Source of the DNA: Asaia sp037151935
Lineage (GTDB): Bacteria > Pseudomonadota > Alphaproteobacteria > Acetobacterales > Acetobacteraceae
Length of the DNA: 64,000 bases
Assembly (NCBI RefSeq): GCF_051628905.1
Contig: NZ_CP157575.1
Coordinates: 1,674,001 to 1,738,000 of the forward strand
Direction: 5' to 3'
Part shown: in pieces, positions 54,416 to 63,563 of the stretch
Numbering within the stretch: the stretch's first letter is position 1
How the letters are laid out: each line of letters starts with the position of its first letter
Translations under genes and position numbers: made by a program
The notes under the pieces: model-generated
The model's database searches: none
Seen by the model: the letters and a program-made list of their open reading frames with translations, nothing else
Told to the model about the DNA's origin: nothing

Positions 54416-55076
54416 TATAGAGTGTGCCGTTCGATTGCGGCGCCCCGTTAAGCCAAAGCTTCACGACCCGGCCCGTCGCATTCAGCAGCACGAACTGGCC
54501 GTCGGACCCGTCGCGCTGAATCGTCAGCATATCGCCTGACAGCGTTTTCAATCCGATCCGGTCGGCTTTGAGCCTGGTCATTGCCTTGTTCAGCGCTTTG
54601 GGCGACCAGTTGCCGCGTACGATCGTGAAACCGAGAAGCTGCTTGAGAAGCGCTGCATTCTGCGGAGCCATCAGCCCGCCCGGCACTTGGGCGGCATAAC
54701 GTTCGAAAGGCTCATTGGGCAGAGCGAAAACGGTATAGGGCCCGTTACGCCCCAGACGCGGGAACATTCCCGTCTGACGCATGGCCTGACGATAATCCGC
54801 CAGTTCGAGAGACCCCGAGATATTTTCGATCAAGGGGCGATCCGCAAACGAAAAAGTCGGCGGCTCTTCGTAAGCCACTGGGCTGGAAGTCTCCGTCTTG
54901 GTCGAGGCGTGATACATATGCGCGCTGCTCACAGCAGGCATCTGCACAGCCACGAGCGAATTCGGATGCGGAAACGGATCCTGACGCGCGCTACTCTCAC
55001 ACCCCGAAAGCGCGAGAGCTGCACAGAGAAAACCGAGAACTGTCGTTCTTCTTTTTCTTGATGAAACCAGTGTCAT
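54384..55076 (-). CDS. Fasciclin-domain lipoprotein
   Basis: 230 residues from ATG 55076. Lipoprotein signal ending LALSGCESS (Cys26). One FAS1-type domain (about 95-225) with LIENISGSLELADYRQAMRQ, GPYTVFALPNEPFERYAAQ and KALNKAMTRLKADRIGLKTL. Such proteins act in adhesion or envelope contacts. It follows the Gly/Trp-rich lipoprotein gene with a 5-base gap. Confidence 0.75.
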   Translation of the reverse strand: MTLVSSRKRRTTVLGFLCAALALSGCESSARQDPFPHPNSLVAVQMPAVSSAHMYHASTKTETSSPVAYEEPPTFSFADRPLIENISGSLELADYRQAMRQTGMFPRLGRNGPYTVFALPNEPFERYAAQVPGGLMAPQNAALLKQLLGFTIVRGNWSPKALNKAMTRLKADRIGLKTLSGDMLTIQRDGSDGQFVLLNATGRVVKLWLNGAPQSNGTLYITQEILPPRG

Positions 55077-55081
55077 GAGAC

Positions 55082-55495
55082 TCAGCACCCGTCTCCACGC
55101 ATGGTCCAGCCTACGACGCGACTGTTGGTCAGCTCGAACGTGGTTTGGCAAGTCGTGTTGTAATAGCTGGGTGGGAAGCCACCAAAGCCGCCGCCCCAGC
55201 CACCATAACCACCCCAGCCGCCGTAACCGCCATAGCCACCCCACGGGCCGCCACCCCAACCCCAGCCCCAGCCCCCTGTGCCGGGGGAGTAATTGGTCTC
55301 GTTATCGATATAGGCCAGGAAATCATGACCGCTGGCCTGATAGGTGCGGGTCGGCACACCGAAAGTGCGCAACACGTCCACATCGGCCTTGCCAATCATC
55401 GAATCCAGCACCTTGCGCTGCTGAACCGTCGGTACGTCGCACGCCGACAAAGTCAGCAAAGCGGCGCATGAGAGGAAAACTGTCTTCTTCATCAT
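55082..55495 (-). CDS. Gly/Trp-rich small lipoprotein, BamE/SmpA-like core
   Basis: 137 residues from ATG 55495 (AGGG upstream). Lipobox TLSACDVP (Cys19). A short domain VLDSMIGKADVDVLRTFGVP with FLAYIDNETNYSP resembles the SmpA/BamE fold. It is interrupted by a low-complexity stretch GWGWGWGGGPWGGYGGYGG (about 87-120) before a final strand CQTTFELTNSRVVGWTMRG. Probably outer-membrane attached. Confidence 0.65.
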   Translation of the reverse strand: MMKKTVFLSCAALLTLSACDVPTVQQRKVLDSMIGKADVDVLRTFGVPTRTYQASGHDFLAYIDNETNYSPGTGGWGWGWGGGPWGGYGGYGGWGGYGGWGGGFGGFPPSYYNTTCQTTFELTNSRVVGWTMRGDGC

Positions 55496-55608
55496 CCTGT
55501 TACCCTTTCCGAAGCTGAAGCCGCCTGCCGGATCAGTTCGAAGCTGGCGCCACTCTAGGCAATAGAAACGACTTTGCCCCCAGAAAAGGTTCATGGCTAT
55601 CCGAAGGT

Positions 55609-56592
55609 TTAAGAAATCCACATAATGTCACAGAGTCTCGGGGCGCCAACCGCCAGCATGGCGAGCCGGTCGAAGCCTAGAGCGATCCCGCTGCATGGCG
55701 GAAGCGCCTCCAGATCGGCCAGAAATGCCTCATCGAGCGGCCAGTCCTGATCGGGGGCGAGCGCCAGACGCCGCGCGCGATCCGCTTCGAAACGCCCCCT
55801 CTGTTCCTGCGGGTCCGTCAGTTCCTCGAACGCATTGGCGAGTTCGATCCCGGCCGCATAAAGCTCGAAACGCAGCGCCACACGCGGGTCTTCGGGGTCG
55901 CGTCGTGACAGGGCGGCCTGTGCTGCGGGCCAATGCGTCAGAAATGTCGGGCGCTCACGCCCGATTTCAGGCTCGATCCGCTCCAGCAAAAGACGGAAGA
56001 ACAGATCCTCCCAGTCTTCCCCAGGGCGCAAACCTGTCCCGGCTTCTTGCGCCAGACGCGCAGCATCGTCGCCGATCGCCAACAGATCCACCCCGACATA
56101 ACGACTGAATGCCTCTGCCATGGTCAGACGCTCGAAAGGCGCCGCAAAATCGAGCGTGTTATCCCCATAGGTCAGACGCGGCGGCAGAAGCGCACGCAGC
56201 AGCGCCTCTGTTTCATCCATCAGAGAATCCAGCCCGGCGCCGGGTCGATACCATTCGAGCATGGTGAATTCGGGCGCGTGCAGGGCGCTCTGCTCGCCAT
56301 TCCGCCAGACGCGGGCAAGCTGATAAACCGGCAGACCCGACGCCGCCACGATGCGCTTCATCGCAAATTCCGGGCTCGTATGCAGAAAACGGGTCTCACG
56401 CACGCCATCGGGCCGCTCAAGCTCAGTACGAAAACAGCGCAGATGCACCTCCTCGCCCGGCGTCGGCACGGCATAGGGCGTCTCGACCTCCAGATAGCCG
56501 CGTGAATCGAAAAACGCCCTGACACCCCGTAGCAGCAGCGCACGGCGTTGCAGCAAAGGCACCCTGTCGGAAATAGCCGTGCGGCAGGTCAT
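55609..56592 (-). CDS. epmA: EF-P lysyltransferase (GenX type)
   Basis: 327 residues from ATG 56592 with GGAGAG upstream. Class II aaRS core: motif 2 FTMLEWYRPG, motif 3 GIALGFDRLAMLAVG, plus RVFRNG-like RVWRNGEQS. No anticodon-binding domain, and the length is about that of EpmA. It attaches (R)-beta-lysine to EF-P. Divergent from epmB with a 52-base gap. Confidence 0.9.
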   Translation of the reverse strand: MTCRTAISDRVPLLQRRALLLRGVRAFFDSRGYLEVETPYAVPTPGEEVHLRCFRTELERPDGVRETRFLHTSPEFAMKRIVAASGLPVYQLARVWRNGEQSALHAPEFTMLEWYRPGAGLDSLMDETEALLRALLPPRLTYGDNTLDFAAPFERLTMAEAFSRYVGVDLLAIGDDAARLAQEAGTGLRPGEDWEDLFFRLLLERIEPEIGRERPTFLTHWPAAQAALSRRDPEDPRVALRFELYAAGIELANAFEELTDPQEQRGRFEADRARRLALAPDQDWPLDEAFLADLEALPPCSGIALGFDRLAMLAVGAPRLCDIMWIS

Positions 56593-56644
56593 GAAATGCG
56601 CTCTCCGGTTGCGAAAACTAAGGCGATTGCAGTACAGCCGCCTC

Positions 56645-57715
56645 ATGGCAGAAAAGGTCAATCCCCCAACACTGCGCAGCGTGGCGCAACTCGTCGCGCA
56701 TGGGCTCGTGCCTCAGGAGCAGAGCGCGGCGCTCGAAGACGTAGCCAAGGCATTCGCAACAGCTGTTCCGGCCGCTTTTCTCTCTCTGATCGGTCATCCT
56801 GACGACCCGATCGGCCGTCAGGTGGTCCCTACTCCCGCCGAACTTCAGACAGCCCCATGGGAGATGCAGGACCCGATCGGCGATGATGCCCTGTCGCCCG
56901 TTCCGGGCATCGTGCACCGCTATCAGGACCGCGCCCTTCTCAAGCCGCTTCTGGTCTGCCCGCTCTATTGTCGTTTCTGCTTCCGGCGCGAGCATGTCGG
57001 CCCTGATGGCGGCCTGCTTTCCGACGAGGCACTGGCAACCGCCCTCGGCTGGATTGCCGATCACCCGTCTATCAGCGAGATCATTCTGACCGGCGGCGAC
57101 CCGCTAATGTTGAGCCCAAGACGCCTCAAGCACATCATCGGCGCGCTTTCCGCCATGCCGCATATCCAGACCATACGCATTCATAGCCGCGTGCCGGTAG
57201 CCGATCCGGGACGCATCACACCGGCCCTGCTCGACGCACTCGACACGGATCGCGCCATGTGGATCGTGCTGCACGCCAATCATGCCAGCGAGTTGACCCA
57301 GCAAGCCCGCGCGGCGCTGCGGCGGATACAGAGTCGGGCCATCCCCGTTCTCAGCCAGTCAGTCCTGCTGCGCGGCGTGAACGATACCGAAGAGGCGCTC
57401 GAAGCCCTTTTGCGGGCTTTCGTGACCTCACGAATCAAGCCCTATTATCTGCACCAGCTCGACCCTGCCCCCGGCACGGCGCATTTCCATGTCCCGATCG
57501 ATGAGGGCCGCGCCCTGCTGGCAAAACTACGTGGTAGGGTAACAGGCCTCGCCTGGCCGACGTACGTACTGGATATTCCGGGCGGCGCGGGGAAAGTACC
57601 ATTGGGCCCGGATTATTACCGCCCCGACACCCACCCGGGTGTGGTGCGCGACCCCTATGGCTCAACCCATCGCCTCGACGAAGCTCGCCCGGAACGTCCC
57701 CCGTCAGAGGGGTGA
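56645..57715 (+). CDS. epmB: EF-P-specific lysine 2,3-aminomutase
   Basis: 356 residues from ATG 56645. Radical SAM cluster CPLYCRFCFRR (C105, C109, C112). Conserved SEIILTGGDPLMLSPRRLKH, RIHSRVP and a PLP-site region YYLHQLDPAPGTAHF. It converts (S)-lysine to (R)-beta-lysine for EpmA. The 3' end overlaps the convergent nuclease gene by 12 bases. Confidence 0.9.
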   Translation: MAEKVNPPTLRSVAQLVAHGLVPQEQSAALEDVAKAFATAVPAAFLSLIGHPDDPIGRQVVPTPAELQTAPWEMQDPIGDDALSPVPGIVHRYQDRALLKPLLVCPLYCRFCFRREHVGPDGGLLSDEALATALGWIADHPSISEIILTGGDPLMLSPRRLKHIIGALSAMPHIQTIRIHSRVPVADPGRITPALLDALDTDRAMWIVLHANHASELTQQARAALRRIQSRAIPVLSQSVLLRGVNDTEEALEALLRAFVTSRIKPYYLHQLDPAPGTAHFHVPIDEGRALLAKLRGRVTGLAWPTYVLDIPGGAGKVPLGPDYYRPDTHPGVVRDPYGSTHRLDEARPERPPSEG

Positions 57716-58558
57716 GTCGCCAGACATCATGTCACGCAAAAGGCGCTTCATGACCTGCATGGTCAGACGGCGCAGCTTGGGCGAGACATGATAGGGCTCG
57801 GCCTGCGGATCGGGCAGCTTCGTAATCGTCTCGCGCATCGAAGCTGGCAGGCTCGGGAAGGGATTTACCCCTGTCACCCGCATCAGCGACGCCACCGGCA
57901 CCTGCGTACAGCTTGGCGTCAGGGTGTTCTTACAGACATAAACCGACAAGGCCTTGCGTTGCGGCAGATAGACCGCCTTCCAGACCGAACTCGGCACAGG
58001 CAGGGCGTCGGGACCGAGCGCTGCGGACGACCCACCATGAAAAGCCGGCCCCGTCACCACATAGGCCTCCCCCTCGCTCACTACGAGTTCGCGCACCTGC
58101 TTCTCGATACCCGCCCAGAGCCCGCGATTCAGATCGGGCGACTGAGGCACCATATTGGCGAGAGAGAAACTCTCCTGCTGAGAGGCCCGGCTCGGCGCAT
58201 CGCCACTCGGCGCCATATGCCCGCGATCGAAACCCGAGCGTTGATAATCGGCAAGCTGCGCCCGATCCGCTTCGGGCTGACGGGTCTCTTCATGGAACAC
58301 GCCCTGACGCAATTCGTGCTGGGCCGAGTGTATCGCATCGCGCGTCAGATGTTCTGCTGCCCAGACAGGCTCATGCGTCACGCCTGAAGCCATGACGGCG
58401 AAATCGGTATTGCAGAGAAGCGTGTCGCGCTGCATCGGCGCGGGAGCCGCAAGGCCGGGCGCCACCCCGTCAAGGAAAAACTGCGGACACTCAGCCGCCA
58501 AAGCAGGGCGGCAAAACAGAACAACACATAAGACAAGACAGGCGCGCAGACTCATCAC
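57704..58558 (-). CDS. Secreted DNA/RNA non-specific endonuclease
   Basis: 284 residues (ATG 58558; 58555 alternative). Signal peptide (CLVLCVVLFCRPALAAE). His-Me motif SGFDRGHMAPSGDA with downstream SFSLANMVPQSPDLNRGLW, the NucA/Serratia nuclease signature, including the metal Asn. Periplasmic or secreted; likely nutrient scavenging or defence. Confidence 0.88.
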   Translation of the reverse strand: MMSLRACLVLCVVLFCRPALAAECPQFFLDGVAPGLAAPAPMQRDTLLCNTDFAVMASGVTHEPVWAAEHLTRDAIHSAQHELRQGVFHEETRQPEADRAQLADYQRSGFDRGHMAPSGDAPSRASQQESFSLANMVPQSPDLNRGLWAGIEKQVRELVVSEGEAYVVTGPAFHGGSSAALGPDALPVPSSVWKAVYLPQRKALSVYVCKNTLTPSCTQVPVASLMRVTGVNPFPSLPASMRETITKLPDPQAEPYHVSPKLRRLTMQVMKRLLRDMMSGDSPL

Positions 58559-58829
58559 GCGCTCTTATCCCCGCAATCAAAATCAAACAACTGGATCGCG
58601 TTCTGCCGCCCGCCTCCGAAAAAGGGCTCCCAAAGGGCCACGGCCCTCAGGCGGGGCATGGGGCAGAGTCCCGTCTCTCGCACGCCTGTCCTTTTATGCA
58701 CTCTCCCCGGCCAGCGCGCGCCCAGACTCCATCTCGCTTGCTCTTGAGCGCCTGCTTCGTTAGAAACCCGCCTTTCACGGCGGCACAGACCCGTCGTATT
58801 CACATCACGATTCCCGGGATCTTTCTTCC

Positions 58830-59393
58830 ATGAAGCAGCAGGCAAACCTGATTCGCGCCGGACAGGTTATTGAGCATGACGGTCGTCGCTGGACGGTTCT
58901 CAAGCAGCAGATCATCACGCCGGGCAAAGGCGGTGCGTTCATTCAGGTTGAAATGCGCGACCTCAACACGGGCAACAAGACCAACGAGCGCTGGCGTACG
59001 GCTGACACCGTCGAGCGCCTGATGACGGAAGACAAGGACTACAGCTATTCCTACACGGATGGCGACAACATCGTCCTGATGGACCCGGAAACCTTCGAGC
59101 AGGTCATGCTGCACAAGGACATCTTCGGTGACCAGCTGCCCTTCCTGCAGGACAACATGGAACTGAACGTGAAGCTGGTCGAAGGCGACCCGGTCGGTGT
59201 CTCGCTGCCGCCGCATGTCACGCTCGAAATCACCGAGGCCGATCCGGTGGTCAAGGGCCAGACGGCAAGCTCTTCCTACAAGCCCGCCATGCTCTCCAAC
59301 GGCGTAAAGACCATGGTACCGCCCTTCATCGAAGCTGGAGAGCGCGTTGTCGTCCGCACGGATGACGCCTCCTATGTCGAGCGCGCCAAGTAA
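58830..59393 (+). CDS. efp: Elongation factor P
   Basis: 187 residues. N-terminal KOW-like domain with IITPGKGGAFIQV; Lys33 in PGKGG is the modified residue. The two OB domains follow (LQDNMELNVKLVEGDPVGVS and C-terminal FIEAGERVVVRTDDASYVER). Relieves ribosome stalling at polyproline. Encoded 1.1 kb from epmB. Confidence 0.95.
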   Translation: MKQQANLIRAGQVIEHDGRRWTVLKQQIITPGKGGAFIQVEMRDLNTGNKTNERWRTADTVERLMTEDKDYSYSYTDGDNIVLMDPETFEQVMLHKDIFGDQLPFLQDNMELNVKLVEGDPVGVSLPPHVTLEITEADPVVKGQTASSSYKPAMLSNGVKTMVPPFIEAGERVVVRTDDASYVERAK

Positions 59394-59513
59394 TATTCTT
59401 TTCAGGGGAGTGTGAGGTCCGCCTTCACTCCTCTACCGCGGAACCGGCGCAATCCGGCTCCGTTTCGACCCGACACCCCTGCTCTTTCAAAATCTTTCAT
59501 CAGGATTATCGCC

Positions 59514-60344
59514 ATGCGCCTCTCGCCGCATATGACCGTCATGCAGAATGCTGCGCAAAAGGCAGCCAAACGCCTCCTGCGCGATTTCGCGGAAGTCGAG
59601 CAGCTTCAGGTCAGCATCAAGGGACCGGGCGATTTCGTCTCGCAGGCCGATCTGCGCGCCGAACAGACAATCCGCGATGAACTTGCCCGCGCCCGCCCCG
59701 GCTATGCCTTTCTGATGGAAGAAAGCGGCAGTTCGGGTGGCGACAACTGGACCTGGCGCTGGATCGTCGATCCGCTCGACGGCACCTCCAACTTCCTGCA
59801 CGGCATTCCACAGTGGGCCATCTCGATTGCGCTTCAGCGCCGTCACCCCGATGGTTCGACCGAAATCGCCGCCGCCATGGTTTACAACCCCGCAGCAAAC
59901 GAAATGTTCTGGGCCGAAAAGGGCATCGGCGCGTTTCTGAACGAGCGCCGCATCCGTGTTTCCGCGCGCCGTGAGCTCTCCGAATCCCTGATCGCGACCG
60001 GCATTCCTTTTGCCAAGACTCCTGCCGATCGTCGTCTTCCGTTCGGCCGCACGCTGGCGGCGCTCATGCCGCATGTCGCGGGCTTCCGTCGCTTCGGCGC
60101 CGCCGCCCTCGATCTCGCCTGGGTTGCCGCCGGTCGATACGAGGCTTTCTGGGAAATCGGCCTCAAGCCCTGGGACTGCGCCGCCGGTCTTCTGATCGTG
60201 CGTGAAGCAGGTGGCTATGTGACCGACCCTGAAGGGCTGGAGATCACCGATCTCGATAATGATGTGACGCTGATCGCCGGGAACGGCAATCTGCACGGTT
60301 CGATCCGCAAGATCGTGCTCGACGCCCTGACCCGCAAGGCCTGA
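59514..60344 (+). CDS. suhB: Inositol monophosphatase family protein (SuhB-like)
   Basis: 276 residues, ATG 59514 with AGGA upstream. Metal motifs MEESGSS, IVDPLDGTSNFLHG and KPWDCAAGLLIVREAGG are intact. Mg-dependent sugar/inositol phosphatase; the E. coli homologue SuhB also acts in rRNA transcription complexes. It follows efp by 120 bases. Confidence 0.88.
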   Translation: MRLSPHMTVMQNAAQKAAKRLLRDFAEVEQLQVSIKGPGDFVSQADLRAEQTIRDELARARPGYAFLMEESGSSGGDNWTWRWIVDPLDGTSNFLHGIPQWAISIALQRRHPDGSTEIAAAMVYNPAANEMFWAEKGIGAFLNERRIRVSARRELSESLIATGIPFAKTPADRRLPFGRTLAALMPHVAGFRRFGAAALDLAWVAAGRYEAFWEIGLKPWDCAAGLLIVREAGGYVTDPEGLEITDLDNDVTLIAGNGNLHGSIRKIVLDALTRKA

Positions 60345-60471
60345 GGCGACAGGGAGGGTGCTTTGGTCGCAGGACCTTCCTGAAAAAAATCGCAGGCAAA
60401 GGGAACCCGAAGCGCAGAGGCTTCATTCCCCATTGCCCGAGCAGGGGCAGCACGACTAGGATCGCCCGGTC

Positions 60472-61272
60472 ATGAAACGGCCGATCCTTCTCTCCCTCCT
60501 GTGCTCGGCCGGTCTTCCGGCCGTCCTGCTGACCTCCCTGCCCGCAGCGGCACAGGTCACCTCCAACGATGACGCGTTGCCCGCTGCCGCGCCCACAAGG
60601 CCGGAGTCTTCGAAAAAAGCCCCGCCTGCCGAGGCTCACGCAGAGAAGTCGAAGGCCGCTACGCCTCATGGCACGCCCGTGCGTAGAAACTCCTCCGATA
60701 TTTCCTCAAACAAGCAGTCTCAGGCTGCTCCTGTTCACGCACCTGCGGCACAGCGTGTCGGTGCTCCGCCTGATGTGCCTGCAGCGCCGCCACGACCCGT
60801 CGTCATTGCACCGCCCGGCGTAAAAGTGCCGACCCATCCTCCCGTTCCACCCGAAGAGATCAAGCCCGACCCGAAGGCTGAGGGAAAAGTCGAGGCAGGT
60901 CCCAAAGGACTGCGCATACTCTTCGGCGCCAATAGCAGCGGCATGAGCCAGCCCATGATCGACGCGGTCAGAGAAGAGGGCAAAAAACTCGCCAGGCTGC
61001 CGACGATCCGTGTCACCCTCTGGGCCTCGGCCAGCGGCTCGACGGAAGATCTCTCGACACCGCGGCGCATTGCCCTGGCTCGCGCGCTGGTCGTGCGCTC
61101 GATCCTGATCCGCGAGGGCGTGGCGACCACGCGCATCTATCCGCGTGCGACGGGACTTGCGCCTTCAGGCCCCAACCCGCCCGATCGTCTCGATATCGTC
61201 GCTGAAGGCAGCGTCGCTGCACCGCTTTCAGAAGCCCAGTTCGGAACCGCCCCGAGGACATCCACGCCATGA
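60472..61272 (+). CDS. Exported protein with OmpA-like C-terminal half
   Basis: 266 residues. Signal peptide (LLCSAGLPAVLLTSLPAAAQ). Long Pro/Ala-rich linker (about 30-145). C-terminal GLRILFGANSSGMSQPMIDA and RRIALARALVVRSILIREGV resemble an OmpA-like peptidoglycan domain, but several motif positions are divergent. Overlaps the MotA-like gene by four bases (ATGA), so it is the first gene of a three-gene envelope operon. Confidence 0.65.
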   Translation: MKRPILLSLLCSAGLPAVLLTSLPAAAQVTSNDDALPAAAPTRPESSKKAPPAEAHAEKSKAATPHGTPVRRNSSDISSNKQSQAAPVHAPAAQRVGAPPDVPAAPPRPVVIAPPGVKVPTHPPVPPEEIKPDPKAEGKVEAGPKGLRILFGANSSGMSQPMIDAVREEGKKLARLPTIRVTLWASASGSTEDLSTPRRIALARALVVRSILIREGVATTRIYPRATGLAPSGPNPPDRLDIVAEGSVAAPLSEAQFGTAPRTSTP

Positions 61273-62441
61273 CCCGCCCGACGCTCTATCTTCTGCGTAT
61301 GGGGATCTTCCTGATCCTCGTCGCTGCCGTTGCCGCTTTGCTGAGCAAGACGCTCTACGCCGCCTTCTTTGCCAATCCGGCACTCGACGGCCTTATTCTT
61401 GGCGTGCTGATTATCGGCATTCTCTGGAATCTGCGCACTGTTCTGCGTCTCATGCCCGAGGTGAAATGGGTTGATGAGCTGCGTGTCAACCGGACCGGCC
61501 TTGCCCAACCCGCCCCGCCACGCCTGCTTGGGGCGCTGGCACGCAATCTGGCAGCCCGCACCACCAGCGGGCGCCTGAGCCTTTCACATCAATCGGCACA
61601 GGCAACGCTCGACAGTCTGTCGGGACGTCTGGACGAATCGCGTGATATTTCGCGCTATATGACTAGCCTGCTGATCTATCTCGGTCTGCTCGGCACGTTT
61701 TACGGCCTGCTTCTGACCGTCAGCTCCATCGCGGGCGTGATCGGTGGCATGAGCGTCGGTGACGGGAATCTGGACGCCATGTTCGGCCAGCTGAAATCGG
61801 GTCTTGCCGAACCGCTCAAGGGCATGTCCACGGCTTTCTCCGGCTCCATGTTCGGTCTTGCGGGCGCGCTGATCCTCGGCTTTCTCGATCTCAATGCCGG
61901 TCAGGCCCAGAACCGCTTCTTCAACGAAGTCGAGGAATGGCTGGTCGGCATCACCAAGCAGGGCGGCACGCTGATCGAAGGAGGAGACGCCTCTGTACCC
62001 GCCTATGTTCAGGCCCTGCTGGAACAGACGGCTGAAAATCTCGAGACGTTGCAAAATGTCGTCTCACGCAGCGAAGAAAGCCGGATGCAGCAGCTTCAGG
62101 TGATGGATGGCCTTCAGGAGCGCCTCAAGGCCATGACGGACCTGCTTCAGTCTAACCAGAAAATGATGAACCGCGTCGCAGAAGGTCAGGCGCTGCTCGG
62201 CCCGTTCCTCAAACATGTGGGCGAAGCCGCCACACCCGGCACCGCCGCTTTCAACGATGCGAAAGACAGCCGCGAGCAGTTCGGTCGTATCGAAGGGCAT
62301 ATCGTGCGCCTGATCGACGAGCTTCACAGCGGTCGCGCCCAGATGGCGGGTGAAATCCGCAACGATCTGCGTGTTCTGGCCCGTACCATCGCCGCGACGA
62401 GCCCTCAGGGCGCGGCTGCCGTTCCCCCGGCAGCACAGTAA
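61269..62441 (+). CDS. MotA/TolQ/ExbB-like inner membrane protein
   Basis: 390 residues. Membrane helices at about 12-32 and 40-60, then near 140-165 and 180-215: YMTSLLIYLGLLGTFYGLLL and MSTAFSGSMFGLAGALILGF, the MotA/TolQ/ExbB core. A helical C-terminal part (about 250-390) follows. Likely a proton-driven stator-like subunit paired with the downstream MotB-like protein. No flagellar genes are near. Confidence 0.75.
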   Translation: MTRPTLYLLRMGIFLILVAAVAALLSKTLYAAFFANPALDGLILGVLIIGILWNLRTVLRLMPEVKWVDELRVNRTGLAQPAPPRLLGALARNLAARTTSGRLSLSHQSAQATLDSLSGRLDESRDISRYMTSLLIYLGLLGTFYGLLLTVSSIAGVIGGMSVGDGNLDAMFGQLKSGLAEPLKGMSTAFSGSMFGLAGALILGFLDLNAGQAQNRFFNEVEEWLVGITKQGGTLIEGGDASVPAYVQALLEQTAENLETLQNVVSRSEESRMQQLQVMDGLQERLKAMTDLLQSNQKMMNRVAEGQALLGPFLKHVGEAATPGTAAFNDAKDSREQFGRIEGHIVRLIDELHSGRAQMAGEIRNDLRVLARTIAATSPQGAAAVPPAAQ

Positions 62442-62456
62442 GGCGAGGCATCTCCC

Positions 62457-63464
62457 ATGGCACGACGCTCCCGACGCAGTTCTCACGGTGGTGAACTCAA
62501 TGCCTGGCCAGGCTATGTGGATGCGCTCTCCACCCTGCTGATGGTCGTGACATTCGTTTTGCTGGTTTTCGTCCTCGGCCAGCAATTCCTGTCCGTGGCG
62601 CTCAGCAAACGCACGCACTCACTGGACGAATTGCGCCAGCAACTGACGGCCTTGCAGCACACGCTGTCGATGACCGAAGACAAGAACACCCAGCTCAATG
62701 CAATGGTCGCCAGCCTGACGACCGATCGCGACAGCGCGAAACGTCAGGCCGATGTGCTGAGCCAGCAACTCGCCACGCTGAACGGGACGATCGCTGAAAA
62801 AGAGCAGGCTCTGGCCGCTGCCGGTCAGGCCACCCAATCCGATCAGGCCAGCATCGCCCAGCTCAAATCTCAGCTTGAGCAACTCAACCAACAGCTTCTC
62901 GCCATCGGTCAGGCGCTGGACATCGCCAAAAAGGACGTAACGGCGCGCGATCAGCAGATCACCGATCTGGGCAACAAGCTCAATGTCGCGCTCGCCGACA
63001 AGGTAAACCAGCTCAAGCGCTATCGCTCCGAGTTCTTCGGAAGACTGCAGGATATCCTGAAAAACCAGAAAGGCGTCGAAATCGTCGGCGACCGATTTGT
63101 CTTTCAAAGCTCCATTCTCTTCCCGCAAGGCAGCGCCGATCTGACGCCTGAGGGCGAGAAAGAGATTGCGGCGCTGGCCCATACCTTCAAGCAGGTCTCG
63201 AGCCAGATCCCCAAAGATATCCCCTGGATCCTGCGCATAGACGGCCATGCGGACAAGCAGCCGATCCACACCGCTTTTCCCAGCAACTGGGAGTTGTCGA
63301 GCGCACGCGCCATCACGGTAGTGAAGGTGCTGGTCAAGGAAGGCGTCGATCCGCATCATCTCGCCGCAACAGGATTCTCCGATTACCAGCCCCTTGACCA
63401 AGGCAATACGGCAGCGGCCTTCGCCCGCAACCGACGCATCGAATTCCGCCTGACAGATCGCTGA
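62457..63464 (+). CDS. MotB/OmpA-like peptidoglycan-binding partner
   Basis: 335 residues. Single N-terminal helix with the key Asp: WPGYVDALSTLLMVVTFVLL. Then a long coiled coil (about 45-190, Gln/Leu/Asp-rich) and an OmpA-like domain (LRIDGHADKQPIHTA, WELSSARAITVVKVLVKEGV, NRRIEFRLTDR). Matches MotB-type stator partners. Works with the upstream MotA-like protein. Confidence 0.8.
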   Translation: MARRSRRSSHGGELNAWPGYVDALSTLLMVVTFVLLVFVLGQQFLSVALSKRTHSLDELRQQLTALQHTLSMTEDKNTQLNAMVASLTTDRDSAKRQADVLSQQLATLNGTIAEKEQALAAAGQATQSDQASIAQLKSQLEQLNQQLLAIGQALDIAKKDVTARDQQITDLGNKLNVALADKVNQLKRYRSEFFGRLQDILKNQKGVEIVGDRFVFQSSILFPQGSADLTPEGEKEIAALAHTFKQVSSQIPKDIPWILRIDGHADKQPIHTAFPSNWELSSARAITVVKVLVKEGVDPHHLAATGFSDYQPLDQGNTAAAFARNRRIEFRLTDR

Positions 63465-63490
63465 TCAGACACCTCGACGCGCCCTCGAAA

Positions 63491-63530
63491 CATTGGGGAG
63501 AAATCGCATCCTGCCGGTTTCTCCCCAATG
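63491..63530 (+). terminator. Stem-loop between MotB-like gene and lepA
   Basis: CATTGGGGAGAAA (63491-63503) pairs perfectly with TTTCTCCCCAATG (63518-63530), 13 base pairs around a 14-base loop. No T-run; it may end the envelope operon or control lepA. Confidence 0.5.
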
Positions 63531-63563
63531 ACAAGAACGGCGCAATCGCTTATGTATCGCGCC

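Noticed and set aside
61269..63464. Zorya-type anti-phage system from MotA/MotB-like pair
   Set aside because: ZorC/ZorD-like genes are absent and the first gene is an OmpA-like exported protein; an envelope machine fits better.
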